From the NCBI GenBank assembly GCA_965178125.1, contig OZ237760.1:186001-250000 (forward strand): DNA of 64,000 bases, read 5' to 3'. This DNA comes from Bilabrum cf. latius. Taxonomy: Eukaryota; Bigyra: Bicosoecida; Bigyra; Bicosoecida. The notes under the pieces are model-generated. The model made no database searches. It saw only the letters and a list, made by a program, of their open reading frames with translations, and was not told the DNA's origin. The first letter of the stretch is position 1; every line of letters starts with the position of its first letter. Positions 53,897 to 64,000 of this stretch are shown here, in pieces. Position numbers and translations under genes: made by a program.

Positions 53897-56800
53897 ATGG
53901 AGGATGAAGACTTCGAGCTGTAGTTACTTCATTACCAACGCGGCTATCCGCGCGCCTCGTTGCTGCTTTCGGCGTACGTTCTGTCGGTTTTGACCCACGC
54001 CGCGTACTCGGGGCCAGCTGCATACTTGCCGCTAGACACAGAAGACCACATGTCTTTCTTGGAAGTTGGGATTGTAATCGGAACACTGCCCGTTGTAATC
54101 ATGATATCTGAGATGTTTCGACTGTAGCCGCTGAGGGGCTACCCTCGTGCAGCCGTTGTATTCGGCGGATTCTTGGCAGCAGCATCCACGACCTCGTTTG
54201 CCGTCATTTCAGACCCAAACCTATACATGGGTGGATATTCAGTTCTCGTTGCGATAGGGCTCAGGGTTCTGCAGGGCATGGGGGCATCCATGTGTCTCAG
54301 CGGTATCACCGAAGCCCTCAGTATCTTCCTGCCAGCCGATCTGCGAGCCGCAGTGCCAATCATGGGAGGCTGCTCGGCGCTTGGGTTATTGCTAGGTCCT
54401 GTATGCTCCGGGTACTTATACCACGATTAGTTCAAGGCGTGGGCTGCCTGCGGCGTCCTGGGGGGCCTTTTCCTGCTCCCTGCCCTCGCCATCCTGCTGA
54501 TTCTGCCGGCCGAATCGTGCGGCTGCGCGGCCTGCTTCCGTCTGCTGGGCAGGGTCTGCTGCCTGGGTTGCAGCTGCGTCGGAAGGTGTAGAAAGGCTTG
54601 CGTGCGAGCCTGGGGGTACGAATACGATCGTCCCGAGGGCAGCAAAAGCACCACCGGGCATGCGGCGAGCGGTGCTCCGGAGATGAGGAGCGCCAGGGGA
54701 GCCGCCGGTAAAGCGGTCGGGCGGCCAGAGCGCGTGTACCGGCGATTGCGAGTCGACGGCGAGAAGCGACTCCCGTCTCGTGGTGATGCCATTTCATAGG
54801 GGAACAATGATTCAGGGAGCAGCGATCCAGGGCACCCCGACCGGATCAGCGCGCCTGCGCTGGCAAGACTAGACACTCCCACGAGACCGCGCAGTGCGAT
54901 GCACCCTGCGGAGGCAAAGCGGGATGACGAGCGAATGAGCCGCAGCGGGTCCTTCGCGTCTGTGGCTTCCATCACCAGCGACTTGTTCCTTGGAGGCATG
55001 GGAGGCGGGTCCAGCGACGTGGAGGACTTAGAGCGAGGGCATGCCGATCCGGATCTGGTGACGACGCCGGTTCTTTCGGGCGGAAACAACACACCGGGGG
55101 AGATGGGCTCCATCTAGACGATGGATAAAGTAAGCCACGGTAACCTCCTTGCACACGGTTTATCTAGTGTTTCTTCGGTCCAGTCCTCGGTGGCACCGCC
55201 ACGCTTGCCACTGCCACACAGCGGGAGAGCGATGGGAGACGGGCACGAGCGCTAGTCCTCTGCCAGCGACTCACAAGGGCAGGAACAGGACGGTGACAAC
55301 GAGGACCATGACGATGATGAGGATGATGACATTGAGGATGAAGATGAAGATGAGCTGGGGCGTGGGGGGCGGCGGGCAATGCGCGGGTGGGGCAGGGCCG
55401 TAGTGGGGGTGGGCACGTGGGCCAGGCCGCAGGACTCTTCGGGAGAAGAAGAGCACGACAGGAGGAGAAGGGCGAGATCCAGAGCTGGGTTCGGGACAGT
55501 GGCCACTGGGAGGGGTGCCAGAGGGACAGCAGGAAGAGGAAGAAGGGGAGGTGATGGTGGAGGACGGCAGGGCAGGGCGGGGTACTTGATGGGGTCGGGC
55601 CCCCAGCGCCAGTACGGCCTGTTGGGGGATGGTGGGGGCACGAGCGGAGGGAGTGAAGGGCTAGACGGCGGTGCTGCTGCGCATCGAACCTTCGAAGAAG
55701 GCATCTGCCCTGGGAGAGGTTTGGGATACAGCAGGATCGACAGCGGGAGGTCGACCGACAGCGACTTTGCGGGCTCGGGAGCAGCACACGGCATGCACGC
55801 GGGTCCGGAACGGGCAACGCTGACCCTCCCAGAGGAGCTTGAGGGAACAGTGGCTACTGCCTCTCTAGCATTTGTTCCCTCAGCGGGAGGGGGTGCTTCC
55901 CGGACCTTCGTGTCTGTCTTCGCGGTGGTGCGTCAGCCCGTGGCGGGAGCATTCTTGGCATCTTTGGTGGCTGCCTTCAGCAGCATTGGTTTCCTGCTGC
56001 CTAGCTTCGGGTACCACCTCGTGTCGTATGGGATCGACACGCCGCAGGCGGCAGGTCTGTGCATTGGGATGACCACGGTCATATTCGCGCTAGTGGCGCT
56101 GCTTGCAGCGGTCTACTTTGTCAAGCCGGAATTTGCGCTCCCTGCGACTGGCTGCGGGCTGGCAATCCTATCTGCGGGCCTGATACTGCTTGGCCCCGCC
56201 CTGCCTGCCATTGGGATCAATCTCGCCTCTCAGCTGTCTGCTCTCCTGTGCCTGGGAACTGGGGCGGCGCTCGCTGCTGTCCCAGCAGCCCCTGCCATGC
56301 TCGAATCGGCTGCACTGCGTCGTCTGGGCTCCGGGCGGTCGCAGGCGGTCGCGACCCTTTGTTCCCTGGGTGCGCTGCTGGGCGAGGCGGCTGGGCCCAT
56401 GGCTGCGGGCGTGCTGACCCAGGTGTTCGGCTTCAGGTTCGCCTGCCTCTGCGCCTCGATCGTGGTGTTCTGCCTGCTGACAGTGCTTCTGATCGCGGCG
56501 GCAGCGGCCTCGCAGGGCACCCAAGGAAGGGATACTGCCGGTAACAGGGGAGGTGCTGACCGGCTGTTGGATCTTGGACCTGAGGGAGCGGCCGCTGTGG
56601 GAGTGGGCATGGATGCGGTGTCTGGTGGGAGCGAAGCTGCGTTTGGGGTGCCCGGCGGTCTCGTTGCCGGCTCTGGACTAGATGAGGACATTCCTGCTGG
56701 TGGGATTCCTTTCGTAGCAGCGAGCGGGCAGGGGCAGGGACATGTGCGCCGAGGCGGCAGCCGGAGCGATATCCTGCCGGTAGGCAGGGCGCAATCGGAG

Positions 56801-56905
56801 TTTCTCCGGGGTGCTCGTGCAAATTCGCGGGGAGGAGTAGGTACTTCGGGGCGACTTGTGAGTGGATAGCAATCCAGCGGGGCAGGTGACGTGGCGGTGC
56901 TTTGA
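53897..56905 (+). CDS. Major facilitator superfamily transporter with long central loop
   Basis: The 1002-residue frame has seven in-frame TAGs and ends in TGA. The N-terminal half has six spans, with a motif-C-like segment (GCSALGLLLGPVCSGYLY) and RVLQGMGASMCLSG, typical of drug:proton antiporters and vesicular amine transporters. The C-terminal half has six spans (from about 55.93 to 56.50 kb). Between them is a disordered loop of about 440 residues, including a Cys-rich stretch (CGCAACF..CCLGCSC..) just after span 6 and an acidic run (DDDEDDDIEDEDEDE). The C-terminal tail is long and Gly/Ser-rich. A TAG at 56867-56869 lies 12 codons before the TGA. The substrate is unknown. Confidence 0.85.
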
Positions 56906-57217
56906 TCCACTGACTAATGCTGACCGGTCAGCGTCAGCTACTGGATTTGGTTGCGACGGGCGCTTGTAGACTTAGGCTTATTCTGGGTAGACTCATTAAC
57001 TTGCAGCACCCCCTTTACATCTGCACCAAGAAAAGAGGCGACTCGTTTTCATGCTCTGTGCAAACGCGCAGGGTCGTGCCGCAAACAAAAAAGAAGCATT
57101 CACCTGGTATCCAACTCTCTAGCCGGGCCGCGCGCCGCATCCCACCGAAGCCACGCTGTCGCAATGCTAGATACCCCATTTGAGGTGTGTCATTCCCTCA
57201 TTCAAATCTCCACTCAC

Positions 57218-60136
57218 TTAGGGTCCGTCTGCGTCGCTCCGGGGCGGGTACGCGGACTACTCAAAGGCCTTTGCGGACTCTGTCGTGTACACAATCCTCT
57301 CGCTCTCCTTCTTGAGCCCTTCGCTCACCCACTGCTCCTCCTTCTGGTTCATGTAGTCCCTAAGCTCCTTGTACTTGCCCCTGCCCGCGGGCGGAGGGAG
57401 TGCGGCGAGCAGGCCGGTCGCGCTGATGGCATCCCCGAGGCCCACCGTGCTCTTCGGGTGCTTGCACACGAGCACTGGTACGTAGGCGAAGGTCAGCACG
57501 GGCTCCTTCAGCTCGTTCAGTGGCACTGTGGGGAGGGATGCGTCGCGTCCCAGGGCGTCCACCTGCAGCTCGGGCTCTTCTTCCTGTACTCCCTGGGGAA
57601 TTCCCTCCCCCTCTTGCTGCTCCCGCGTGGCCTCCTCTTCCGCCACGATCACCTCGTGCTCCTCCACGGCCCTCCTGAGGCGGATCTTCTGCCTCGGTGA
57701 GAGCTTGACGGTTCCGCGGGCCATCCTGTAGGCGAGGCGTTGCGGGCGCATGGGCCACTCCCACTGCACACCGGGCACCTCTGGGGAAATGCTGAGGCTG
57801 TTCCAGTGCCTGCGGTTCGGGATGGCCATCCCGTCAGGTCCCGTGCGGTGGATCCCCTGGCTGCCAAGTCCCGCTCTTCCGTCGACCTTGGGCCCTTCGT
57901 CCTCGTCGTCCTGCAGCTCTGGCGCATCGTCCGAGCCCACCGTGCCTCGCTTGCCCGCCAGTCCGGACTGTAGCTCGAATTCTGCGTCTTCTGCTGCAAG
58001 CGCCAGTACCTCTGGTTCCGGGACGCCCACGAAGCTCATGTCGATGCCCCGGGGGACCCTGCGGAGAGCATGCCTCGCTAGGATGAAGAGGTCACCGTCG
58101 GGCAGGTCACTGATGGGCGTGCTGTCGTTCAGGGCACCGTCAGACACGAGCTGGCTCCGCAGAGAATCAAGCGCGTCCAGGCCCACCTTACCCAGCGAGC
58201 CCCTACGGGCCATCAGCAGCTCCTTCTGAACCTGCTTGCGGCCGTCCGTTGCGAACTGAAACCTCGCCGCGGGGTCGCCGGCATCCACCCGCATGGGTGC
58301 AAGCAGCTTAAGGTCGTCCTCGCCCAGCTCCTCCGCTTTGACTCCACCGCATGCCTTGGTCGTGGCGCGCAGCGAGCCTGAAAACAGGGCGTTCGTGGCG
58401 TCCCTCCATTCCACACGACCTTCGCGGCGTACCTCCATGTGGAACGCGAGCGTGTGCAGGTGGATCCGGTTGATCCGGAAGTTCCGCTGCGCGGAGATGA
58501 CGTGGCGCAGTGCCGCAGCGCAAGCCTCGGGACTTCCCGGCTGCGGCCGCACCAGCATGTCGCGCGAGGGGACTCCGATGAGCGGGTCGTATGCCCCCCC
58601 GGTGGCCTCGAATAGATCGGCGAGCTCCTGCTCGTTCATGCCCACCGAGTCCGCGGCGGGGAGCGCCTCATGCGCGAGAACCTTCATGAACTCATTGGTC
58701 CCCACGGAAGCCAGCTCGATGTGCTTGGCGGCCTCCTCAAAGACCTAGTAGAAGGGGTCCCTCACCTGGATGACGGCCTTGCGCTGCTCCTCAGGGGTAG
58801 ACAGCGCCTCGTACATGTGTAGTCCAGCCAGGATGGCAGCGTCAGCGTCGTACCCGACACCACCGGCATCGATGGCTCGGTCGGCGTACGTTGGGTCGGC
58901 CATGCGATCGTCCGAGTTGAGGATGAAACGGTTGGCCCTAGGCGGCGCCAACCCGGCGAACGTCTCCCCGGCGGAGTACTCTAGGATCAGGTGCACCGTG
59001 TCGGGTCCCATGGCATCCAAGGGGAAATCGTTGGCTTCTTGCAGGCCGGCCGGGATTTCCTTCCCATCCGCCTCGATCATTTCCCTCTGCTTCGCACGAA
59101 TGCCGTTTTCACCCTTCGCGAATGCCTCCACCATGTCTTCAAGCCCGCTCTCGGTTCCATTGGCAAGGAGGCCTTGGTAGGGGTCGCTGGACAGCAGCAG
59201 CCGACGGGTCTCTCTTCCCATGTAGCCCCCGGCGAGCACCCGCGCACCGAACTTGACCGCTTGAACCGCCATGAGCGCGGCGTTTCCTCCCAGCCGATCC
59301 TCAAGCACAGGCCGGTACCGCACCTGCTCGGATTCCTGTTGCCTACCAGCGGCGGAGGGAGGGGAGCCAGTGGAGTCGTGCGCGACCTCCGTGGTGTTCT
59401 TCGCGCCCACGAGTGGTTGGCGATGGGATGCGAGCACTGCAGGGACGTACAGGTCGTTGTACTCGGTTGAGTTGGTCACGGACCTCTCGCCCGCCGCGCC
59501 GCTTTGGAAGAAGAACAAAAAGGACTCGATCGCCTGCTTGACCGAGCCGATCTCAGGGTGGTCAAAACCTTGAGGTCGGGCACCAAACGCCTCGATTAGA
59601 TCTCTATCAGATGCCTAGGCAAGGCCCTTAGCGTCTCTTGCAAGCTCGACTCCGCCCGGTGTGAGAGTGTCTTCCTACAGCTCGCCTTGAGCAGCTGCTC
59701 GAACCGCCTGCTTCAGGAAACCTCGCATATATGGTACACCGCGTACTACCCTATCGATGCAAAAATTGTGTGAAACATACAAACGCTGCGAAGTCTCGGG
59801 GAGCCTGAAATGCTGGGCCTTCTGCTCTCGAAGCATGCCTGACAGAGGGCCCGGTGCTCCGTGTGGATACACATCTGGCGCATTCTACGCAGCTTCCCGG
59901 GCCAGCTTTTCGTTAAATGCCTGGGTAGGGAGTCCGTCTTCTCCAACTACTGGCAACGTATCTCCTGGTGTAGGCCCCGGCACGTCCAGCTCGCTAGGAC
60001 TTGTGTCGACCTTTCCAGCACCACCGATACCAGCCTCACTGCTCGCCTAGCCTTCGCCCGTCTCCTTGGCTGCATAGCATGTAATAGCAAGGATTGTCGC
60101 AACTAGTGCGACAAGTCGTGGTTGAGTGTCCCTCAT
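57218..60136 (-). CDS. ADPGK: ADP-dependent glucokinase, ER-targeted
   Basis: The 972-residue protein phosphorylates glucose using ADP. It starts with a signal or anchor sequence (MRDTQPRLVALVATILAITC), as in animal ADPGK. Matching blocks are LGGNAALMAVQ, VHLILEYSAGE, NRFILNSDDRM, AILAGLHMYE, HIELASVG, GMNEQEL, RIHLHTLAFH, VPVLVCKHP and the catalytic VGLGDAIS (about 899-905). Six TAGs are in frame: four in the N-terminal 210 residues, one in the core (FY-TAG-VFEEAAKHIELAS) and one 13 codons before the terminal TAA, close to where other ADPGKs end. A roughly 150-residue acidic insert precedes the final catalytic segment. The start was chosen because it gives the signal sequence and follows all upstream stops. 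Without TAG read-through the protein would be in seven pieces. Confidence 0.92.
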
Positions 60137-60355
60137 CGAATAATGTGGTCACGTGGCAACACAAGTTCGCAACAAACTGATGGTATGGAGTCAGACGACG
60201 AACACAAGGCAGCCACGATGCACAAGTACAAGTATACGTATCTGCTCGTACAAGCAACACCAAATGCGGCGCCTCTAAAAGCTGTTGCCCTTGCCGACCC
60301 AATCCAGCAAATCTGATCTGGCAACCGCACGCTACCTCGATGCCACAGTGTGGCT

Positions 60356-61528
60356 CAATCCTATGCAATTTGGGGACACCAAATGTGTCCCCAAATCCCC
60401 AAACAAGCCTTTCCGAAAACAATTATTTGGGGTTTATTTGGGGACGGCCTGATTTGGCAGGAAACTATTATTTGGGGGTTATTTGGGGACGATCCAGGGA
60501 CGTCTCACTGGCCCTTCCGATCGGCAGGCCGAGGGGTAGCAGCGTGGTGGAGCTCCTTGCGATCCAATGCAGGACACTCGTGTGTGTGCCAGAACATCCG
60601 GGTACTGCTTCCTAAGCGCCTCATGGTACCGGCCATTGCCTACAGACAGCGTGGGTACACTTCCTAAAGACGACGAGTCCAGGGGGGACCCCCCAGCGCC
60701 CACCTTGGGGCGCCCTGGCACCGGCAGCCTATACTTGTGCCAACGCTCGCGTTCTTGCACGGGCAATGGTAGGCTCCCTAGGCCCTTGCTTGCCTTTCGA
60801 AGATGGCATGATACAATGGTAGATTAAAAATAGATCAGAGGGCCCCACCACTCTGTCTTGTCGCTGACGGCTGTACCGCTGCGTCCGACATCTGTGACTG
60901 CCGAATCTTCCGATGACGGCCTCTGGACTGGGAGAATGTATCCTCTCCTATTCTCCCAATCCAAGCCCTAGGCCTGAACCTCTCCGGGTCGCACCACCCC
61001 TTCCCACATTCCTGCCCTGTCTTTGCCCACCTGCCACCTTGCCCACCTCTCCCTCCATTTCCCACCCCCCTTTCTGACTCACCCCCATCATGCCACACGA
61101 CTTGTCGACTTGCCCAAGCACTGCGCCCAGCGCGCAACCTCAGCCTCAAAGGCGCGAACCCCTGACGCACAGACTCAGTGCGCGACAGCTGACCTACCAA
61201 CCTCGCCGGGTACCCAAGAAAAGAGCAGCTGGCCCAGGCTTTCCGATGTAGGATCGTCAGTGATTTCACGCATCTGAATCGCCTTCGCCCTAGGAAAAGG
61301 AAAGCAAGTATACGTGGCATAAGTTGCATAGTCTAGGACGACGCAAGCATACCCGGGTCCCGGAATCCAGCTCCGGAGTCCGGATTCCGGATCCAGTATA
61401 TAAGTACACATTACTACCAAATAAATACAGATTTAATACGTATATGAATGTAACGTGTATATATGTCACTGTCCCCAAAAGCTTATTTGGGGATTATTTG
61501 GGGACGGTCCCCAAATTGCATAGGCTTG
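60356..61528. mobile_element. 1173-bp non-autonomous DNA transposon with TIRs and 8-bp target duplication (hAT-like)
   Basis: The ends are inverted repeats: left CAATCCTATGCAATTTGGGG, right (reverse complement) CAAGCCTATGCAATTTGGGG, 22 bp with one difference. Looser similarity extends further in, with repeated subterminal TTATTTGGGG/CCCCAAATAA motifs at both ends (60.38-60.50 and 61.46-61.52 kb). The element is flanked by the direct repeat gtgtggct (60348-60355 and 61529-61536). An 8-bp duplication and subterminal repeats point to the hAT superfamily, which is an inference. No transposase was found; the interior holds only short frames and a small palindrome near 61.37 kb. It lies between ADPGK and the low-complexity gene. 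Confidence 0.85.
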
Positions 61529-61675
61529 GTGTGGCTCTCGTGCCCAGGCCGCCAGTCTGGCGATCACAGCGACACCTCATTCCTGGGTGCTTGTCCAACG
61601 ATCGGACAGTCCCACAGACGGCCCAACACAATCAATATTCGACCAGAGTCTCATACAATTGCCACCGAACCTGGC

Positions 61676-64000
61676 TCACATGCGAACGGAAGCTGCTCGT
61701 TCGGCTGTGGCAGTCCCAGAATCATCACTCTTCGCATTGGATGAAGCTGCGCCCACTGCTCCCTGCCTAGACGAGCTAAACTCCCCGTGTGCAGCCCATC
61801 CGATCGGCGCTCCATACTCTAACGCAACATTCGGCGGGCCTCGGCTGCGACGCTTGGAGGCTACGCTGCTGCTGCCCGTTGCTGTCACCACGGACTACGA
61901 CGACGACGCTACCCCGCGCCCAGACCGCGAAGACGAAGACCGTCTGCGGCTAGATTTCACCATGTGACGAGTGGGCACTGCGATCCCCTCGGGCCCGCTG
62001 CTCCCACGCCCACGCCCAGCGCCCATCCCCGTCATACCCACCATCCCCATCCCCACCCCCACCCCCCTTCCTATGCCCATGCCCCCTAGCCCCATCCCCA
62101 TCCCCATCCCCATCCCCATCCCCATCCCCATCCCCATCCCCATCCCCCTTCCCCTTCCCATGCCCATCCCCATCCCCGGGTGTGCACCCAAGCCCGATCC
62201 CGTGCCTACGCCATACATCCCAGAGCCACCTATTCCCTGCCACTGGCGAGCCCCCGCGCCGGCATAGCCCGCTGTCCTTGCCTGCGATGGCGCGCTGCTG
62301 GCGTGGCTCGCCTTGCTACTCTTGCTGCTGGCCCCGCCGACACTGGCATTTGCCGCCCCAGGTGGGGCCGTGTGGGCCTGTGATGGCATACCGCTGCAGT
62401 TCCCCACGCTCTGGTTCTCGTCGCGGCTCCTTGCGCCAGCATCCTGCAAGTCTTTGCTTTGGCTGCTGCCGTCACCGCTGTGCGACTGGCTGCTACCGCT
62501 ATGACCGGCCTCCGCAGCACCAGCCTGCATGCCTTGCTACAGCAGCTCCTGCTGCTTCCTCATGTTGTGCTGCAGTGCAGTGATTGGGATGCCGACTCCC
62601 AGGCTGGACCTCTCCTGCGCCAGCCGAATCATAGCCTGCTGCTGGGCGACCCGAGCCAGCTGCCACTGAGCCCACCCTGGCGTGCCGGGCTGGGGAACAC
62701 GACCACCATGCCCCTCCATGGGGGGCTAAATTAAGCCAGCCCGCCCCACCCCTGCCCCTGCTCCCACTCCTGCAGCGGGGTACCCTGCTTCCCCGGCTCG
62801 CTGCATCCAGTTGCTCTACATCTGCCTGGCCATGCGTACCCGGTGCTGCAGCTCAGGACTCATCTGATGCAGGTGCATGCTTTCCTGCGGGGCCAGGGCC
62901 CGACTGTCCTGCAAGTGCTTCTGTGTCCCGGGGTACCCGTCCTCCATTAGAGCCTGACTGTTCCGCCCCTGCCCGTTCGCCTGCGCGCCGTACAACCCAT
63001 CGAAGCTGTAGGACCTGGCCCGGTCGCCGTCTGGCACCTGGCTCGCCATGCTGCCCGTGATCGAAGGCTCGCGCTCCCGCGAGCGCACGCTGCTTCCGCC
63101 ACCTCGCGGGGCGCTCAAGTCGTCTGTGTTCCCTGGCTGGCCCGCGTCCCCCAGGGCCTGGAGCTGCGCCTCGTGCTGCGGGCCCTGTCGTTGCAGGTTG
63201 CCCACGGATCCAGCCCCCGCAGACAGTCCGGAGGCGGATGCAGTGCCGAGAGGGGACGCCGTCATTTCCCGTCTAGGAACAGCAAACGCGCCCGGACCCG
63301 GTCCAGCACCTCCGTCCAGCGCTCCGCCCGAAAGGTACTTGCTGACCGAGTTGGCACCATCCTCATCGTTGTCCTGGTTGCTGGGTGCCCCTGACTCTTG
63401 CGGCGTGTCGTCCAGTCCTGCCCTCTTGCCCGTCCTGCCGGCTGGAAGAGGTGCGGTATCAAAGAGTCGGCTGGTGGAAGTGGAAGTGGTCGCATTCGGC
63501 TGGGAAGATGCAGCCGAAGTGGAGACGCCAGCGCCTGATGCTAGAGCGGAAGCATGGCCCTGGCCCTGACCCTAGCTCTGTACGGCAGTGCCATGCACTG
63601 GGCCTTGACCCGCCGCTCTATACTTGGCATCAGCTAGCCCGACAGGCACCTCATCCTCGTCTGACGAATCGCTGCCTGAGTTGGAAGCACCGCCCGATGC
63701 ATCGCCACCGCTAGCACCACCTTGACTCGATTCGCGGAGCCCCCTCTCCCTCTCCCTCTCTATTCGCTCGAGCTTGCGCTTCTTTCGCCTAGCAGCTCTC
63801 GCCTTGATGGCAGCGCGGTACCTATCTTCTTCACCTGCCGTGCTGCGGGACTGCCTGGATGGGGCTAGGGGTATGGCACTGCCTTGCTTCGATTCATCCA
63901 TATGGGTGGAGCTTGGTGGCACGCCACTTGATGCACCGCTGGTCTGCTCGATGGTGCCAGCTGCGATGCCGTGGCGATCAGCACCGGGTCGGGTGCTTCT
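61676..64000 (-). CDS. Low-complexity Gly/Ser/Gln/Met-rich protein (5' end possibly outside window)
   Basis: The frame is open from the right edge to a TGA at 61676-61678: 774 codons with five in-frame TAGs. A possible internal start is an ATG at about 63901 (MDESKQGSA). Near the N terminus is a basic helix (RAAIKARAARRKKRKLERIE), then Ser/Asp-rich and Gly/Ala-rich stretches, a Gln/Met-rich helical part (WAQWQLARVAQQQAMIRLAQ) and a (Gly-Met)n run encoded by a hexanucleotide repeat. It looks like a disordered nuclear or RNA-associated protein, but I do not recognise it. The continuous frame across five TAGs, with compositional continuity on both sides, is the support. Confidence 0.65.
62092..62147 (-). 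repeat. Hexanucleotide repeat (CCCCAT)n encoding Gly-Met run
   Basis: About nine nearly perfect ccccat units lie on the plus strand and encode alternating Gly and Met on the minus strand, within a broader degenerate tract from about 62.03 to 62.19 kb. Such a run is likely to vary in length between individuals. Confidence 0.85.

Noticed and set aside
1-64000. A suppressor tRNA-Gln (CUA), other tRNA genes, rRNA or CRISPR arrays
   Set aside because: I looked for T-loop and cloverleaf-like stretches and for spaced repeats by eye and found none convincing; a tRNAscan run would settle the tRNA question.

Overview
The window is nuclear DNA of a GC-rich, gene-dense unicellular eukaryote. Genes are RPB5, NDC80, PRMT9, a RING-between-RING E3 ligase, ADP-dependent glucokinase, a polycystin-like protein and others, with a few short spliceosomal introns (seven found, 91-309 nt, GT..AG). 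I cannot name the lineage.

The main result is that UAG is a sense codon here, almost certainly glutamine, while UGA and UAA are the only stops. Taken at face value almost every gene looks broken into pieces that stop at TAG and resume in the same frame. Reading TAG through joins them into complete domain architectures: about 100 in-frame TAGs in 19 genes, and all 20 genes whose ends lie in the window stop at TGA (16) or TAA (4). Glutamine is indicated by a duplicated gene pair in the window: two TAGs of one copy fall on CAA codons of the other, a third TAG falls on a CAG, and one of these sites is the Q of a GNxLFQ glycosyltransferase motif. All gene models below use UAG=Gln.

Layout. 1-7.5 kb, minus strand: an alpha-solenoid protein (runs off the left edge), an inositol-polyphosphate 5-phosphatase and an FHA-domain protein. 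7.7-13.1 kb, plus strand: a fatty-acid-hydroxylase-type enzyme and a large FG-GAP/EGF surface protein. 13.4-25.8 kb, minus strand: a small secreted Cys-rich protein and an 11.6-kb intronless polycystin-1-like gene (FG-GAP, Ser/Pro stalk, REJ-like region, EGF, GPS, many membrane spans). 25.8-27.4 kb: no supported gene. 27.4-35.4 kb: a hypothetical gene, a glutaminyl cyclase and a very large NADPH-oxidase/ferric-reductase-like protein. 35.6-47 kb: housekeeping genes (4'-phosphopantetheinyl transferase, RPB5, PRMT9, NDC80, RBR E3 ligase).

47.2-52.8 kb is a palindrome: two tail-to-tail copies of a secreted glycosyltransferase-like gene whose last 1.9 kb are nearly identical while the first 0.75 kb have diverged. 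53-60 kb: a small possibly mitochondrial protein, an MFS transporter and ADP-dependent glucokinase. 60.36-61.53 kb is a 1.17-kb element with terminal inverted repeats and an 8-bp target duplication. 61.7-64 kb is a low-complexity protein that runs off the right edge.

The RBR E3 ligase gene contains a 3-nt microexon (one ATG) that supplies the methionine between the catalytic cysteine and the next zinc cysteine. No tRNA, rRNA or CRISPR array was recognised.
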